From Verrucomicrobiota bacterium (GTDB lineage Bacteria > Verrucomicrobiota > Verrucomicrobiia > Verrucomicrobiales > DEV007), in contig CAUJIH010000051.1 of assembly GCA_963205275.1 (NCBI GenBank), forward strand, positions 1 to 64,000: 64,000 bases of DNA, given 5' to 3'. Made by a program: the position numbers and the translations under genes. The notes under the pieces are model-generated. The model ran no database searches. It was given only the letters and a program-made list of their open reading frames with translations, and was not told where the DNA came from. Below are positions 1 through 8,039 of the stretch, piece by piece (positions within the stretch are counted from its first letter, which is position 1; every line of letters begins with the position of its first letter).

Positions 1-133
1 TTTTGCTACCCTCACCCCAGAGGAAGTTCAAGCCGTCCAAGACAAACTGAATTCTAGACCTCGAAAATGCCTTGATTATCAGACTCCCAATGACATATTT
101 TTTGCTCCAACTCCGATTGCGTTAGCTGCTTGA
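1..133 (+). mobile_element. IS30-type transposase, C-terminal end (partial)
   Basis: An open frame from base 2 to the stop at 131-133 encodes 43 residues cut by the window edge. It contains the stretch LNSRPRKCLDYQTPNDIFF, which matches the conserved C-terminus of IS30-family DDE transposases (consensus roughly N-RPRK-L-TP-E-F). The stop codon lies only 17 bp before the likely GTG start of the next gene, so the right end of the element, including its inverted repeat, must overlap the upstream region or first codons of that gene, or be lost. Whether this is an intact insertion sequence or a remnant cannot be judged from one end. Confidence 0.75.
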
Positions 134-150
134 ATCCGCGAGCTATTTTC

Positions 151-1203
151 GTGAAAGTCGACTTTCTCATCGTTGGCCAGGGATTGGCGGGTTCTCTTCT
201 CGCTTGGCATTTGATTGATGCACACAAAAGAGTTCTCGTGGTGGACCTCGATGAAGCGGTGACTTCCTCCAAGGTAGCGGCGGGGCTGGTGACGCCGCTC
301 ACAGGCTTCCGCTTTTTTCTTCCGGAGGATTTGGATCGTAATCTGAACTACGCACGCCGATTCTATTGGGGCTTAGAAGAACGTTCAGGAATCACCTTCT
401 ATCATCACAGTCGAATCGCACGGCTATTCGCTAATTCTGATGAAGTGGATCAGTGGAAACATCGGATGGAAACGGAGGGGAATCGTTATTCTCCATATCA
501 CGCTCCCCTGACCATCGACCCTGAATTGATCAACGCTCCTCTGGGCGGATTCGAGATGCGTGAGGCTGGATGGCTCGACATCCCCGCCTTTCTCGAATAC
601 ACGCGCCAGTCCCTGCTCGAACGCGCGGCCTATGCCATCGGAAGGGTCGAAGCACGAGACCTGAAGGTAACTCATGCGGAAGTACGCTGGCAAAATGTCA
701 CGTCTGCGGCGGTGATTTTCTGTGAGGGATGGCGGGGGAAAGCCAATCCTTACTTTGACTGGGTGCCACTCACCCCAGTGGCAGGCGATATTCTCGAACT
801 GGAAATTCCGGAGCTGGCATCTGAAACACGGATTCTCAGTAAGTCAGGGTGGCTGATTCCTCTGGGCGACGGGCGATTCCGAGCCGGGTCAACTTATCGC
901 CGCGGGATCGAAGGTTCAGCGCTCACTCCCTCAGGTCAGGAGGAGGTGCTCGGAAAGGTCGCTGACATTGCCAGGCATGCACCTTCATCGATTCTTTCTC
1001 ATCAATGTGCTGTGCGTCCGACCATTCAGCACAGTCAGGTGTTCATGGGGCGTCATGGCTCACTGCCCGGCATCGCATTCTTTAACGGGATGGGGTCCAA
1101 AGGCGTAACTAATGGCCCTTGGTACGCGCATCGCATGGCACGTCATCTTCTCTACGGCGAACCTCTTCCTCCTGAAGCCGATTTGTTTCGGCTTTATCCC
1201 TGA
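151..1203 (+). CDS. mnmL: FAD-dependent oxidase of the DAO family, putative cmnm5U oxidase (MnmL-like)
   Basis: A 350-residue protein of the D-amino-acid oxidase fold. The N-terminus carries a Rossmann dinucleotide motif (DFLIVGQGLAGSLLAWHL) followed by VLVVDLD, typical of FAD binding, and the C-terminus has the FNGMGSKG stretch that closes the FAD site in this family. The GTG at 151 is preferred over a TTG at 130 because the protein then begins just before the Rossmann strand and does not overlap the transposase stop. The next gene, 4 bp downstream, is an MnmM-type methyltransferase. DAO-family enzymes (the MnmC C-terminal domain in Proteobacteria, MnmL/YurR in Bacillus) oxidise the carboxymethylaminomethyl group of tRNA wobble uridine to aminomethyl, the substrate of MnmM. 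The function is therefore inferred from context; a generic glycine or amino-acid oxidase is the alternative. Confidence 0.62.
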   Translation: MKVDFLIVGQGLAGSLLAWHLIDAHKRVLVVDLDEAVTSSKVAAGLVTPLTGFRFFLPEDLDRNLNYARRFYWGLEERSGITFYHHSRIARLFANSDEVDQWKHRMETEGNRYSPYHAPLTIDPELINAPLGGFEMREAGWLDIPAFLEYTRQSLLERAAYAIGRVEARDLKVTHAEVRWQNVTSAAVIFCEGWRGKANPYFDWVPLTPVAGDILELEIPELASETRILSKSGWLIPLGDGRFRAGSTYRRGIEGSALTPSGQEEVLGKVADIARHAPSSILSHQCAVRPTIQHSQVFMGRHGSLPGIAFFNGMGSKGVTNGPWYAHRMARHLLYGEPLPPEADLFRLYP

Positions 1204-1207
1204 CCTC

Positions 1208-1759
1208 ATGCCATTCCCGCGAGTCACAGAGATCGCTCATCAAATCGCCTCGGAATGCCTGTTCCCCGGTGCGAAAAGCATCGATGCCACCGTCGGCAAT
1301 GGGTTTGATACTCTCTTCTTGGCACAGCAAGTCAGCTCATCCGGGCGGGTGGATGGATTCGATATTCAGCCAACTGCCATCACTTCCACCCGTCAGATCA
1401 TCACAAATCATCCGCAGGTCCACTTGCACCAGACGGGACACGAGTTCATGGCGCAAGTCGTGCATCATCCGGTGCAAGTAGTCATGTTTAATCTCGGCTA
1501 TCTTCCCTCCGGCGATCATCAACTCATCACACAGCGTGAGAGCACGATCACAGCCCTGGATGCCGCGTTTTCTCTACTGTCAGTGACAGGACGGATCACC
1601 GTGGTCGTCTATCCCGGTCACTCCGGAGGACTCGAGGAAGCAGAAGCGGTGGAAGAGTGGTTCCGTCGGCATTCTTCACGGAAATTCAGCGTCATTCGCT
1701 ACGCACCTCTCTCCGGTGGAAAGCCCTCGCCTTATCTACTGGCAGGCGAGAAAGGATGA
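1208..1759 (+). CDS. mnmM: tRNA mnm5s2U methyltransferase, MnmM/YtqB family
   Basis: A 183-residue class I SAM-dependent methyltransferase. Motif I reads DATVGNGFDTLFLA and is followed by VDGFDIQPTAI, the SAM ribose-binding acidic region. A central VMFNLGYLPSGDH stretch matches the NLGYLPGGD signature of the YtqB/MnmM family, formerly called rRNA methylase family, and the tail has VVVYPGHSGG. Family members in Bacillus and Streptococcus methylate 5-aminomethyl-2-thiouridine at position 34 of tRNA. The frame stays open upstream into the preceding gene, but the ATG at 1208 begins the family-typical N-terminus. The 4-bp spacing to the FAD oxidase gene points to one transcript and to a two-enzyme route replacing bifunctional MnmC. 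Confidence 0.8.
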   Translation: MPFPRVTEIAHQIASECLFPGAKSIDATVGNGFDTLFLAQQVSSSGRVDGFDIQPTAITSTRQIITNHPQVHLHQTGHEFMAQVVHHPVQVVMFNLGYLPSGDHQLITQRESTITALDAAFSLLSVTGRITVVVYPGHSGGLEEAEAVEEWFRRHSSRKFSVIRYAPLSGGKPSPYLLAGEKG

Positions 1760-1776
1760 TCGGATTGATTCTGGAA

Positions 1777-2589
1777 TCACTCTCTCACCTTCGAAAAGCG
1801 AATTTTCGGGATGGCTGCCAGCAGACTCCTCGCAGCTTCGCTCTGCGGATGTCTGAACAGTTCTTCACTCTCCGCCACCTCGACGATACGTCCCCTGTCC
1901 ATCACAGCGATGCGATCTGCGACATAACGTACGACGGAAAGATCATGCGAAATAAAAATCATCGTAAGATCTAGCTCTCGACGCAGGCGCAGTAGCAAAT
2001 TCAGAATCTGTGACTGGATCGATACGTCGAGTGCTGAAACCGGCTCATCCGCCAGCACCAGCTTCGGCTCCGGTCCCAAAGCACGAGCGATGGCGATCCT
2101 CTGCCGCTGGCCTCCGGAAAATTCGTGCGGATACTTCCGCGAAACACGAGCGTCGAGTCCCACTCTCGCCATCAAATCAAACACCGACTTCTCCAGAGCC
2201 GAGCGATCAGCGCGAAGCTCTGGATGTCGAGTCAGAATCGACTCTCCCAACGCACTAAAAACCGTCATCCGAGGGTTCAGTGAGGCATAGGGATCCTGGA
2301 ATATCATCTGAAAATCGCGACGACGATCACGGATTACCTTTGCTGGTAAATCGGCCAGACGCTCCCCTTCCAACACCACACTTCCAGAAGTCGGCTCTAG
2401 CAACTGCATCACTAAGCGCGACAGGGTAGTCTTCCCGCAGCCGCTCCCTCCCACGAGCCCCAGAATCTCTCCCCTCTCCATTTGCAGAGAGACGTTCTCC
2501 ACCGCCCGAACAGTGACACGGCGAGGGGACAGCCAGCCTTCGCGGCGCACGAAATCACGACTCAGATTCTCCAGCGTGAGATAGGGCAT
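1777..2589 (-). CDS. ABC transporter ATP-binding protein, Opp/Dpp family (orphan)
   Basis: A 270-residue ATPase of the oligopeptide-transporter class (OppF/DppF type). Walker A is GGSGCGKTT, the Q-loop lies in MIFQDPYASLNPRMTV, the signature is FSGGQRQRIAIARAL, Walker B with switch is LVLADEPVSALDVS, and the H-loop is FISHDLSVVRY, so all catalytic motifs are intact. The C-terminus has the family-typical region with LLAAIP. No permease or binding protein gene lies within the window, which makes this an orphan subunit here. It may form an operon with the DUF1232 gene 48 bp upstream. It converges on mnmM with a 17-bp gap. Its substrate cannot be told from sequence. Confidence 0.88.
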   Translation of the reverse strand: MPYLTLENLSRDFVRREGWLSPRRVTVRAVENVSLQMERGEILGLVGGSGCGKTTLSRLVMQLLEPTSGSVVLEGERLADLPAKVIRDRRRDFQMIFQDPYASLNPRMTVFSALGESILTRHPELRADRSALEKSVFDLMARVGLDARVSRKYPHEFSGGQRQRIAIARALGPEPKLVLADEPVSALDVSIQSQILNLLLRLRRELDLTMIFISHDLSVVRYVADRIAVMDRGRIVEVAESEELFRHPQSEAARSLLAAIPKIRFSKVRE

Positions 2590-2637
2590 AGCCAGCTAAT
2601 TCGAGATAAGAGAGATACGAATCGAAGCTCCTTTATC

Positions 2638-2934
2638 TCATTCATCCGAGTCGATGATCTCGGCATCGAAGACATCACGCTTCTTTGGCTTCCGTCCAAA
2701 AAGTCCTCCGATATCCACTCCGAAATAAGCGAGACAACTGATTAAGATCGCTACCGCAGCAGCCTCGTCTAGGTTTCCGATCACCGGAATATTATCGGGA
2801 ATTAACTCGAAGACCCCCGCTGTCGGATTCAGTAAATAAATCCCACTGACGAGTCCGAAAGCTGCCACAATCGCTCCGCCAATGAAGGTGCGCTTTTTCT
2901 CCTTTCCCTCAATTCCCGACTTTTGATCTTTCAT
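2638..2934 (-). CDS. DUF1232 (YkvA-type) small membrane protein
   Basis: A 98-residue protein with two hydrophobic stretches, residues 17-37 and about 60-75. The segment PDNIPVIGNLDEAAAVAILISCLAYFGVDI matches the DUF1232 core (PDFIPVIGYLDDA), found in small membrane proteins of unknown function. The N-terminus is highly charged (KDQKSGIEGKEKKR). The tail KPKKRDVFDAEIIDSDE is also charged and is presumably cytoplasmic. It is followed on the same strand by the Opp-type ATPase gene, which may be co-transcribed. No function can be assigned. Confidence 0.75.
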   Translation of the reverse strand: MKDQKSGIEGKEKKRTFIGGAIVAAFGLVSGIYLLNPTAGVFELIPDNIPVIGNLDEAAAVAILISCLAYFGVDIGGLFGRKPKKRDVFDAEIIDSDE

Positions 2935-3110
2935 CAGAGAATTGTATCTCAGGGAACGCGGAACGCACGATCAAAAACAATGATCGTTGCAAAAGATTAA
3001 CTCAGCCGAGCAGCGAGTAAGGCACTTCCCGTGATGCCATACTACGAACACATCCATTGGAGTCACAAGCTCCGAATGTTAATCAAGCTGACCGACGTAT
3101 CGAGAGAACA

Positions 3111-3138
3111 AAAAAGCCGGAGAATTCTATCTCCGGCT
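3111..3138 (-). terminator. rho-independent terminator of the 11779-3171 gene train
   Basis: On the minus strand an 8-bp GC-rich stem (AGCCGGAG pairing with CTCCGGCT, 8-nt loop) is followed directly by a run of six T. It lies about 33 bp downstream of the stop codon of the cytochrome gene at 3171 and is a textbook intrinsic terminator. Confidence 0.85.
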
Positions 3139-3170
3139 CTTCGATGTTCTGGATTGGATCACTCAGAGAA

Positions 3171-3665
3171 TTAAGGAGCGGTCAGGACCGAGCCTGGCGC
3201 TCTCTCCTTCCCATCCCACTCTGGGACAGTCAACGGATCGGGATCCTCTGTCCAAGTTCCGAAATCAGCTCCCTGTTCGATCCATTTGGCGAAGAGCGCC
3301 TTTTCCGCATCCGTCCACTGAGGAGCTTTGCCCTCCGGCGGATAGTGGTCATCATCCTCGAGCGGGAGCTGGGTTACGATTAGCATGCGACTTTCTAAGG
3401 GCTTCCCTGGGACGATGAACTTCTTCCCGTCCTCGGTCTCTCCTGCCATCAGATCGGCCTTGTTCGTGAATACATGCCCGCCCTTGGGCTTTACCTTGCG
3501 CCCTGGACGTTCCGGATTCTCATGTACGGGGCGATGACAATCATTGCAACTCGCCTTGATCATGGGATAAATCTGTTTCTCAAAGTTGATCTTGTCATCG
3601 GCCCGGCTGACTGCGGTTCCGAAGAAAAGACCGCAAGCAGCGGCAAATAGGATGGATTTTCGCAT
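3171..3665 (-). CDS. secreted monoheme c-type cytochrome (planctomycete type)
   Basis: A 164-residue exported protein. Residues 1-22 form a signal peptide (MRKSILFAAACGLFFGTAVSRA). A single heme-attachment motif CNDCH sits near residue 40 in the context IYPMIKASCNDCH, the usual beginning of cytochrome domains abundant in Planctomycetes and Verrucomicrobia. Downstream, GKPLESRMLIV, PPEGKAPQWTDAEKALFAKWIEQGA follows the typical end of such domains. It probably shuttles electrons in the periplasm. The gene lies 105 bp downstream of a diheme cytochrome gene on the same strand and is followed by a strong terminator. Partner and redox role are unknown. Confidence 0.85.
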   Translation of the reverse strand: MRKSILFAAACGLFFGTAVSRADDKINFEKQIYPMIKASCNDCHRPVHENPERPGRKVKPKGGHVFTNKADLMAGETEDGKKFIVPGKPLESRMLIVTQLPLEDDDHYPPEGKAPQWTDAEKALFAKWIEQGADFGTWTEDPDPLTVPEWDGKERAPGSVLTAP

Positions 3666-3770
3666 AATTCAATGAGTCGGTGAGACGGACTCGCGTTCAG
3701 TATATGCAAACTATCGCTAACTTCAAATCACAATTCCGTCCATCGTATCACGTCGATACGTGAGCAGGGA

Positions 3771-4544
3771 TTAGCGCTCACGAGCAGGGCGCGGGTCATC
3801 CCCCGCCGCTAACGCCCCCAGATAATCGACGAACATCTCGATATCGTCATCGCTCATGCGACGTGCCTGTTCGACCATTTTATTGCCATACATGTCACTG
3901 GAGTCGGCCCCACGCCACCCCTCACGATAGTTTTTTAGCTGCCTGAGGAGATAGCTCCGATTCAGTGTGATGAGAGAGGCACTGTGAAAAGCGATTTCTC
4001 CGCGTCCGTTGTACCGATGGCACTCCATGCACTCGTTCGCGTAGCGATACCGAGCCTTCTCCAGATCGAACTTCTCTACATCCGGTGCCTCTGTGAAACG
4101 CTCCGGGAGAGTCGTCACATATTCGGCGACAGATTTTACCACTTGTTCATCAAGCCCCAGCGTAATCGCACGCATCGTTACGCCAGGAACGTCCTCCGGG
4201 TGCATCCCGCGCATTCCAGCCTTAAATTTCTCCAACTGCTCGATGATGTACCAGGCGGGTAGCCCTCCGATCGATGGGGTATTCAATTCCTCTTTTCCCT
4301 CTCCGTGTTCTCCGTGACAAGCGAAGCACACCTGCGCATAAAGCTGCTTCCCCATGGCGAGATCGCCGCCCCCCCCCCCCGGCACTGCTCCCGTATGTTT
4401 TACAGCAACTCCCTCTTTTCTCTCGGACAAGGGATTCGTGGCAGATTGCTCGGTAAGGGGTTTCGTCTCCTGATCCGAGGCATAACAATAAGCGAAAATG
4501 GCGGTCACTGAGACCGCTATTAGAAATGAGTGGCGAAATTTCAT
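3771..4544 (-). CDS. secreted diheme cytochrome c with a 12-G homopolymer tract
   Basis: A 257-residue periplasmic cytochrome. Residues 1-22 look like a signal peptide (MKFRHSFLIAVSVTAIFAYCYA). Two cytochrome c553-type domains follow: heme motif CFACH (HGEHGEG after it) in the first and CMECH in the second. Both have the AMGKQLYAQVC or ARYRYANEC lead-in and later Met-containing segments (GMHPEDV, MYGNKM) that may give axial ligands. The linker between signal peptide and first domain contains PGGGGG encoded by an uninterrupted run of 12 G on the coding strand (C at 4369-4380). Insertion or loss of a base there would abolish the mature protein. The start lies 23 bp after the DUF4340 gene, suggesting co-transcription. 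Confidence 0.88.
   Translation of the reverse strand: MKFRHSFLIAVSVTAIFAYCYASDQETKPLTEQSATNPLSERKEGVAVKHTGAVPGGGGGDLAMGKQLYAQVCFACHGEHGEGKEELNTPSIGGLPAWYIIEQLEKFKAGMRGMHPEDVPGVTMRAITLGLDEQVVKSVAEYVTTLPERFTEAPDVEKFDLEKARYRYANECMECHRYNGRGEIAFHSASLITLNRSYLLRQLKNYREGWRGADSSDMYGNKMVEQARRMSDDDIEMFVDYLGALAAGDDPRPARER
4369..4380. repeat. 12-bp mononucleotide (C/G) tract within a cytochrome gene
   Basis: Twelve consecutive C on the plus strand lie inside the cytochrome reading frame, just after the signal-peptide region. No other homopolymer of comparable length was noticed in the window. Poly-G/C tracts of this length are prone to slipped-strand mispairing and are also prone to sequencing error. Confidence 0.95.
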
Positions 4545-4567
4545 TGCGGAAACTTTATGCAGTCATT

Positions 4568-6496
4568 TTACCGATTTGGCAAATGCGGAGTCGTGACTGG
4601 ACGAATCAACTCCCGATAGATTTCATGATCCAGAATAAAAACATCAGGAGAACTCGAGCCTTCCGAGAAGGCGGACTTTTCCGTAATCCGTCCAAAATAA
4701 AGACTCTCTCCTGCGGCGGCGATCTCTAGGACGTGGGTCGTCTCCATCGCCTGTCGAGTCGCAGGATCCATATCTGATGTCACGACTTGAAACACCACAG
4801 AAGGCGTCCGAAGTGCCTCATAGGCAGCCCCCAGCGATAGGTACCACCCCCGCGCCGTCAGTGCTCCCAGTCGATCTGCTAACCGACGCGCAGCCACCGG
4901 ATCGAGACTCGGCGTAACATCGACACCATTCCGCGAAGCTTTCCATTGATCCAGTCGATAGTCGTAATCTAGGCGCAATTGTTCCTTTTGGGGCATTTCC
5001 CGAGAGATTGAGCGCAAATGGATCGGATTAAACGTAAGAATCGAGAGAGATTTCCATTTCACCGGATGCGTCGGCACGAGATTCAGAAAAGTGGGATCTA
5101 ACTGATACACATGGGGTTCTCCAGAGAAATTCGCATAGACCAATCCTTCTTGCCCATCCTTCCACCCCAAATCTAGAGTGCGCGTCAGCTTCCGCTCTGG
5201 GGATGTCGTCCCGTCGGGTTTCGTCTCTCCAGGCAGAGTTAGTTGGAAGGAGATTCGTCGCTGAGGAGGCACTAGCCCATATTCCGATAGATCTGACGCC
5301 TGATCGGATACAAATTGCTGAATCACCGCCTCATTCATCGTCGCGAGCAGAGCCGATACCTCGGCGGAATTGGCGGGAAGAAGCTTGCCACCCAACGCAA
5401 CTCGCCACGACACGTCATTCCCGCTGCGCACGCCACGCAGATCCACCAAGGGATCCACGCGACTCTGAATTCGAATCGAATCGACGAATTGCATCGGCAA
5501 TCGCGCCAGACTTCGGTCTCGGAGATCATTGACTGATTTCGGGAGCTGGTCGAGGCAGTCGCTGTGCAGGTGATACGCCACAGGGCGGTCAGAACTATGT
5601 GCCTCCACGATAGGTCGCCCATCTTCCGCCTTGCCGTCTTTCTTCAGAAATAGGGTGAGCGGATGATCAACTCCGACAATCCGGAATTGCAGAACCGCTG
5701 CATCCGCAGGCACAGGATTCGGGATCTTTACCTCTGCCTTGGTCGCGGTGAGAGCTTCTTCAATTCGCAAACTTCCGATCATGGCCAGAAGCTGGTCCAT
5801 TCGATCCTTGTCAGCCCAGCTCACCAGCGGTGCCGAAATCGCCCAATCTTGCGCCGGTGGGGTCACACGTCTCTGAACAGAGATTTCCCCTGACGCCGTC
5901 CGTAGCACTACCTGCACGATCGATTCGATCGGCACAGGAAGAAGCCGTCGATCACGCAGAGTTTCCATCGGCTTCTCTACCCAAGGACGTGGATTCCCAT
6001 CGACGACGAAACTGCCAGCCGACGATCCGGATCGTCGCGCATAGATCGACCCCGTGCGGGGAGACTCGGCACCCAGAGTGATCAATTCATCTACAGATTC
6101 CCCGTGTGCCGTCTTCTCTCCAAATAAGTGCAGATGAATCGCTGAACCGTCATTCAATCCGAAAGCTGCGTCCTCGTCACCCCCTTCGGCTTTGTCCAGA
6201 GATTCCACAATGCCTAGATGGTTGAGTCGATCAAGCAATCCCAATACCGCCGCTGAATCAGCCCGATCTTCCTCCGGAAGCAGAAAAAACCACTGTTCGT
6301 CGCGCTTTTCCAATTCAGCCTTGCCTAGGGCAGACTCGATTTCGATTCGATGAATCTCTGTCGGTTCAAAGCGCACCAAGACATTCGCCAGATCAGCAGC
6401 TCGTCGGCCAGAGACTGGACGCTCGTTGACGCGCTGAATCACGGCTGCCAGCACGAGCGAAATCGCTCCCAATAGGATGGTGGTAAGCAGTCTCAT
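4568..6496 (-). CDS. DUF4340 domain protein, partner of a GldFG-type exporter
   Basis: A 642-residue protein with one N-terminal hydrophobic segment (MRLLTTILLGAISLVLAAVI, residues 1-20) and a large, presumably periplasmic remainder. The N-terminal part (EIHRIEIESALGKAELEKRDEQWFF ... ADSAAVLGLLDRLNHL) has the DUF4340 signature, and similar segments recur later (ISVQRRVTPPAQDWAIS; IRSISREMPQ...YDYRLDQWKAS), suggesting repeated beta-rich domains. The ATG at 6496 is chosen because it starts the membrane anchor and lies 4 bp after the stop of the GldG-like gene. DUF4340 proteins are known to be encoded beside ABC-2 permease and GldG genes. Molecular function is undetermined. Confidence 0.82.
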   Translation of the reverse strand: MRLLTTILLGAISLVLAAVIQRVNERPVSGRRAADLANVLVRFEPTEIHRIEIESALGKAELEKRDEQWFFLLPEEDRADSAAVLGLLDRLNHLGIVESLDKAEGGDEDAAFGLNDGSAIHLHLFGEKTAHGESVDELITLGAESPRTGSIYARRSGSSAGSFVVDGNPRPWVEKPMETLRDRRLLPVPIESIVQVVLRTASGEISVQRRVTPPAQDWAISAPLVSWADKDRMDQLLAMIGSLRIEEALTATKAEVKIPNPVPADAAVLQFRIVGVDHPLTLFLKKDGKAEDGRPIVEAHSSDRPVAYHLHSDCLDQLPKSVNDLRDRSLARLPMQFVDSIRIQSRVDPLVDLRGVRSGNDVSWRVALGGKLLPANSAEVSALLATMNEAVIQQFVSDQASDLSEYGLVPPQRRISFQLTLPGETKPDGTTSPERKLTRTLDLGWKDGQEGLVYANFSGEPHVYQLDPTFLNLVPTHPVKWKSLSILTFNPIHLRSISREMPQKEQLRLDYDYRLDQWKASRNGVDVTPSLDPVAARRLADRLGALTARGWYLSLGAAYEALRTPSVVFQVVTSDMDPATRQAMETTHVLEIAAAGESLYFGRITEKSAFSEGSSSPDVFILDHEIYRELIRPVTTPHLPNR

Positions 6497-6500
6497 GAAA

Positions 6501-8009
6501 TTAATGTCGTCGGCGCAGCCAGACGACGGCACCAATCAAAAGGGCAACTCCCGGGAGGATGAAGATCGCCAAAGTCTGCACAGCAGCCAACTGATCCCGT
6601 GAAACACTCAAAGTAAAGACAGTCGGATGACGTGGCGAGATTCCGACGAGAGCCTCGCGATTCATCACCCAATTGAGCGACGACATAGTAAAATCTGCCG
6701 CCACCTGAGAGGTATGACCGTCCGGAGAAATCAGATTGGCATTCCCGACCACCACTAAGCGGGACGATCCCTGCTGCAACGCAGCATCCCCTAGCATGCC
6801 CTTTTCTACAGCGGCAGCTGTATAAACGGGATCGGGCTGACCGTGATCCAATCCTGGATTATAGGATACATCAGCATCCTGAAAGTCCGTTTCTCCCCAG
6901 AACCCAGAGGCCGCGATCATGAGCGGCATCGGATGAATATTTTCCGAAATCAGCAAATCATCTCCCGCCAGCACATCGATCGATTCTGTCTGACCCTGCA
7001 AAACGAGCGAAAGCGCCGCTCGATCCCGAGTGGGACCCGTGCCAGGCATAAACGAGACAGGTACATCAAAAGTCTTTCTCGCCGCCACGCCTGGGATGCT
7101 GACGACGCTGAGCACGCGATCCCCTCTGGGTGCGACCCCATGCTCACGCAGGAGAGAGTTCATCCGGGGTGTACGCGCCGTAGGATCGAGGAAAATCACC
7201 AAGCCTCCCCGACGTTCTTCCCAGAATGAACGGACGAGACCGAGTTCCCGCTCCGAGAGATCCACGGAGTTCCCTGGAAAAAACAACACGTCAGCATCCT
7301 CCGGAATCGCCTCGCGCCCCTCCAGCAGTAACCCCTCCATCCGTGCATTCTGAGCATTCGCCAAAGGCTGAATCTGCTCAGCGATACGCACGAGTTCCTC
7401 CGCACGCCGCCCACCCGTCACGACATAGATTTTCCGCTGCCGCCGCTCCGTCACCTCCAGAATCGCAGAGGTCAACGCCTCCTCACCGACAAACTCACTG
7501 ACGAGACCAGTCGCAGCATCTCGCTTCACCAGATCCTCCACCGGCAGAAGACGCACCCGTTCATTCTCCCCGATGACCACCACTTGATCTCCGCTAAACT
7601 CGATCCCATAGCGATCTCTCAATTCGCTCAGCCGCGTCCGACTGCGACTCAGATCGAGCGACTCCACCGAGACCTGATCTCCACCCAATCTGTCATATTC
7701 CTCCAGTAATCCCTGCACCTCTCCGTGAAGCTCAGAACTCGCCAAGAAGGCCATCACAATATGGACTTTCGCCCCCAGTCCCTTCAGCACCTGCTCAGTG
7801 GTATCAGAGACACTAAAGCGCCGATTCCGAGTCATATCCCAAGCCGTGTGGCGACGGCAGCTCAGATAATTCACCTGAAGAAATACTGTAAAAATCAGTG
7901 CGAGCTGAATCGCGACCATCAGCGCAATCCGTCCTCGCTCCACATTCCGGCGAAAGTACCCCCAGGGAACACGGGATTTGTTGTCAGATTGTGGCTCACG
8001 GAAAGGCAT
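6501..8009 (-). CDS. GldG-family ABC-exporter auxiliary protein
   Basis: A 502-residue protein with one membrane segment near the N-terminus (about residues 28-48, IALMVAIQLALIFTVFLQVNYL) and a second at the C-terminus (LAIFILPGVALLIGAVVWLRRR). The region between them begins with WDMTRNRRFSVSDTTEQVL, the hallmark of GldG/ABC-transporter auxiliary proteins, followed by a DUF-type sugar-binding-like fold (VDVLFFPGNSVDLSERELGLVRSFWEERRGGLVIFLDP). In Bacteroidetes GldA, GldF and GldG form a complex needed for gliding; outside that phylum homologues occur with ABC-2 exporters of unknown cargo. Here it sits between the permease (30 bp) and the DUF4340 gene (4 bp). Confidence 0.85.
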   Translation of the reverse strand: MPFREPQSDNKSRVPWGYFRRNVERGRIALMVAIQLALIFTVFLQVNYLSCRRHTAWDMTRNRRFSVSDTTEQVLKGLGAKVHIVMAFLASSELHGEVQGLLEEYDRLGGDQVSVESLDLSRSRTRLSELRDRYGIEFSGDQVVVIGENERVRLLPVEDLVKRDAATGLVSEFVGEEALTSAILEVTERRQRKIYVVTGGRRAEELVRIAEQIQPLANAQNARMEGLLLEGREAIPEDADVLFFPGNSVDLSERELGLVRSFWEERRGGLVIFLDPTARTPRMNSLLREHGVAPRGDRVLSVVSIPGVAARKTFDVPVSFMPGTGPTRDRAALSLVLQGQTESIDVLAGDDLLISENIHPMPLMIAASGFWGETDFQDADVSYNPGLDHGQPDPVYTAAAVEKGMLGDAALQQGSSRLVVVGNANLISPDGHTSQVAADFTMSSLNWVMNREALVGISPRHPTVFTLSVSRDQLAAVQTLAIFILPGVALLIGAVVWLRRRH

Positions 8010-8039
8010 CGGATCAGGGGATAAAACGGAGTCGCAGAG

